NCBI GenBank assembly: GCA_900539765.1
Contig: UQDF01000034.1
Location: 1 to 24,517, forward strand
Length of the DNA: 24,517 nt
Direction: 5' to 3'
DNA from: an uncultured Porphyromonas sp.
Lineage (GTDB): Bacteria > Bacteroidota > Bacteroidia > Bacteroidales > Porphyromonadaceae
The position numbers and the translations under genes are program-made. The notes under the pieces are model-generated. The model ran no database searches. It was not told where the DNA came from and saw nothing but the letters and a program-made list of their open reading frames with translations. Positions within the stretch are counted from its first letter, which is position 1, and each line of letters begins with the position of its first letter. Positions 23,701 through 24,517 of this stretch are shown here, one piece after another.

Positions 23701-24288
23701 CGGATGCCCCCCGATAGGCTCGCCAAAGAGCTTACGCCCCGAGGCACGTAGCGAGTGACGATCCTCCTCATGTACCACATGCGCCAAGAAGCTCGTCCGC
23801 ACAGTCGTCTCAGTAGCCTGCTGCGCTCCCTGTGGCACGATGCTCTGTGCAGGTAGATCCGCACGATCTGTCGCTAGGTAGTACCCCTTGTTGCTGTAGA
23901 TGTTTTGCTGGTGGCGGAAGGTCAGTTGCGACAGCTCAGGGATCCATTCCGTCGTCCCCGTAGCGTAAAAGTAAACCGCCTCATCAGCCACATAGATGGG
24001 GACAGGCGTGAGCTGCAAACTATTATCCTCTAGCACCTCGCTGAGCATCGCCCCGCCTCGCCCGAAGAGACGTACCTCGGCAGGATTCTCGATGCCCGCC
24101 TCTCGTAGTGCCGCAAAGGTCACTTTATGCACGCCCGTACGTGTCACCGAGAGACGCGCCCAGTGTCCCTCACGGAGCGGTGCGTAGTCTGCGGACTGCG
24201 CCTCCAGCCCCAGCAGAGCCGTAAGCAGCGTGACCAGTAGCAGGCAGATAGGTCTGTATATATATAGGAGTCTATGTCTCATAAGCAT
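20800..24288 (-). CDS. porU: Type IX secretion system sortase PorU (gingipain-family C25)
   Basis: PorU is the outer-membrane-surface sortase of the type IX system: it removes the C-terminal signal of cargo proteins and joins them to anionic LPS. The 1162-residue protein starts with a signal peptide (MRHRLLYIYRPICLLLVTLLTALLGLEA). A long N-terminal region is followed by the C25 peptidase domain. The catalytic pair is visible as His655 in DYTGHGGPAAW and Cys688 in WITATCDFTNYD; from memory the P. gingivalis catalytic Cys is near 690, in agreement. The C terminus has Ig-like strands ending GLYIYRLRMTQGDSVPAYTSGKIVV, the shape of a type IX C-terminal domain that PorU itself retains. I chose the start at 24288 (or 24282); the longer in-frame start at 24387 lies upstream of the promoter. 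The ArsG-like gene follows 29 bases later. Confidence 0.95.
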   Translation of the reverse strand: MLMRHRLLYIYRPICLLLVTLLTALLGLEAQSADYAPLREGHWARLSVTRTGVHKVTFAALREAGIENPAEVRLFGRGGAMLSEVLEDNSLQLTPVPIYVADEAVYFYATGTTEWIPELSQLTFRHQQNIYSNKGYYLATDRADLPAQSIVPQGAQQATETTVRTSFLAHVVHEEDRHSLRASGRKLFGEPIGGHPLSVSLSLPTPLVPVAEGQLGVAYVGLPAKKETLELTAQLGGETYRDIIKRSEDGSTSTYLAGIYHAKRFATHLTSEAQSVEVQLQVSPAGRPTYLDYVTLVAPVALQYGGKGQLAFRNFSTKSGAIAEHRIGVTGSAGALQLWGRTAEGQVTSLPVAEQGGALTFTGAVTDGAGCPVEYTLFALTDAYPVEQVVALSHGGVRLDTVPDYLMITTEALRPAAERLATYHREHSRLRVQVVTQQELFDEYNGGTPDATAYRLMLWNYKQRYEAEHGAGSYHPLLLLMGDGAYDNRKVSQDWRARDFQLTEFLLTYQGENSTNIYSYSTDDYFGILSEGQRGVGIGAQTLSVGIGRLPIRTLAEAEAVVDKIIRYDSEQVPGVWRTRACYVADNMDGYSHLEEADRIAQLMERLQPELMVSKVYMDAYAHKNVGGRTSVPEARRKLMDELQKGLLLLDYTGHGGPAAWSDEQILTQADIVRFDYPHLPVWITATCDFTNYDHPQTSAGESAMLNPTSGAIALYTTTRVVMNIANEHMNRALHKSLFTPQEDGFLRPMGIVMRDAKNELIRSDTTNKLNFFLLGDPALRLRMPAYETVITELAGVSLDNLSEGEAVALHAMDSVQVRGYVANSQGVVQGDFTGRLFVTVFDAKAEVKTHIDNAPGKDPEKITSFEDYPGMLYAGIAEVKEGLYDFSFVVPKDLPYSGGNGKINLYAYSDAKGSEPYEAMGVSHAICVKPGVGQHSVVDTIPPEIRELYLGHPNFSVENPIGSTPLFVATLADASGINLSGTGVGHNMTLVVDGREDLTFNLNSSYTASEMEAGVGRVLYLLPELPDGDHTATFTVWDVCNNVTEQSFAFRVRAGQAPTVVESRARPGVLTADDPLIVEVYNNAPGVEVDVTIELYDYRGALVALSPQMVARSGYDTPALIRWEPKLQSGGALLPGLYIYRLRMTQGDSVPAYTSGKIVVR

Positions 24289-24343
24289 TCTAATAACGTG
24301 GGTATAGCTACTTATAGTATATCCATAGCTATGACCGATAGTG

Positions 24344-24351
24344 CAAATATA
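24344..24351 (-). promoter_or_regulatory. -7 promoter element of porU
   Basis: On the minus strand TATATTTG is an exact TAnnTTTG match, 55 bases before the ATG at 24288. It fixes the porU start downstream of the in-frame codon at 24387. Confidence 0.6.
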
Positions 24352-24440
24352 CCACAATCTTCCCTTTGGTCTCGCCACCGCTGCCAAGGGAGATTACATT
24401 GTACTATGCGCCCTCGCCACCGCAATGATGCATCTAGCAT

Positions 24441-24517
24441 TTCCTACGTGGCTATTTTTGATTCTCCACGTGGAGAATAAAAAATTCTTCGGAGGAATGA
24501 AATGAAACTTCGGAAGA
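24441..24517 (+). repeat. Modular palindromic intergenic repeat, copy C (cut by window end)
   Basis: A TACGTG variant (24445-24450) and a CACGTG palindrome within CTCCACGTGGAG (24464-24475) precede two units of the 21-bp period (CTTCGG at 24487 and 24508), where the window stops. The left flank GGCTATTTTTGATTCTCCAC matches the flank of copy A (GGCTATTTTTCATTCTCCAC) in the same orientation. The core, however, has the orientation of copy B. It lies about 90 bases upstream of the porU promoter. Confidence 0.85.

Noticed and set aside
24289..24387. Longer PorU start adding 33 residues
   Set aside because: The extension spans the -7 element at 24344-24351 and displaces the signal peptide from the N terminus.

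Overview
The window looks like chromosomal DNA of a Bacteroidota bacterium, most likely a moderately GC-rich Porphyromonas relative. Three things point there. The minus-strand gene at the right end is a PorU-type gingipain-family (C25) sortase of the type IX secretion system. Several genes are preceded by the Bacteroidota -7 promoter element TAnnTTTG and have no obvious Shine-Dalgarno sequence. The tmRNA tag, GENNFALAA, has the form usual for this phylum. Species cannot be fixed from the sequence alone.

Layout, left to right. Positions 1-663 carry no protein gene: they hold REP-like hairpins, one copy (A) of a modular palindromic intergenic repeat, a promoter and a structured stretch leading to the tmRNA gene ssrA (664-1064) and its terminator. 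A small AT-richer gene for a tail-anchored protein of unknown function follows (1167-1613). Next is a tight plus-strand block ftsK, LolA-like chaperone, panD, ffh (1950-6955), closed by a hairpin terminator. Three or four single units follow: a lipoprotein with a FISUMP-like domain, an exported C1-family cysteine peptidase with its own terminator, an M23/LysM cell-wall peptidase, and dacB (PBP4, S13). Repeat copy B lies between dacB and the next promoter. From 13073 a compact plus-strand operon runs metG, a WbpE-type aminotransferase, a WbpB/WlbA-type oxidoreductase, a 5'-nucleotidase-family lipoprotein, and a membrane-anchored DnaQ-fold protein with a damaged active site. It ends by overlapping tail-to-tail with a minus-strand operon of porU followed by a CcdA/ArsG-like membrane protein. 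Repeat copy C begins upstream of the porU promoter and runs off the window.

Functional themes are envelope building and remodelling (FtsK, LolA, M23 peptidase, PBP4, lipoproteins), protein traffic and quality control (SRP Ffh, tmRNA, LolA) and type IX secretion. The aminotransferase/dehydrogenase pair is of the kind that makes the diacetamido-uronic-acid sugar used in Porphyromonas for anionic LPS and for the linker attached by PorU, so its position near porU may be meaningful.

The strongest signal not explained by ordinary genes is the three-copy intergenic element: two 21-bp-period repeats flanked by CACGTG/TACGTA palindromes, with modules that appear inverted relative to one another between copies. 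All family calls are from motif reading; no database search was possible.
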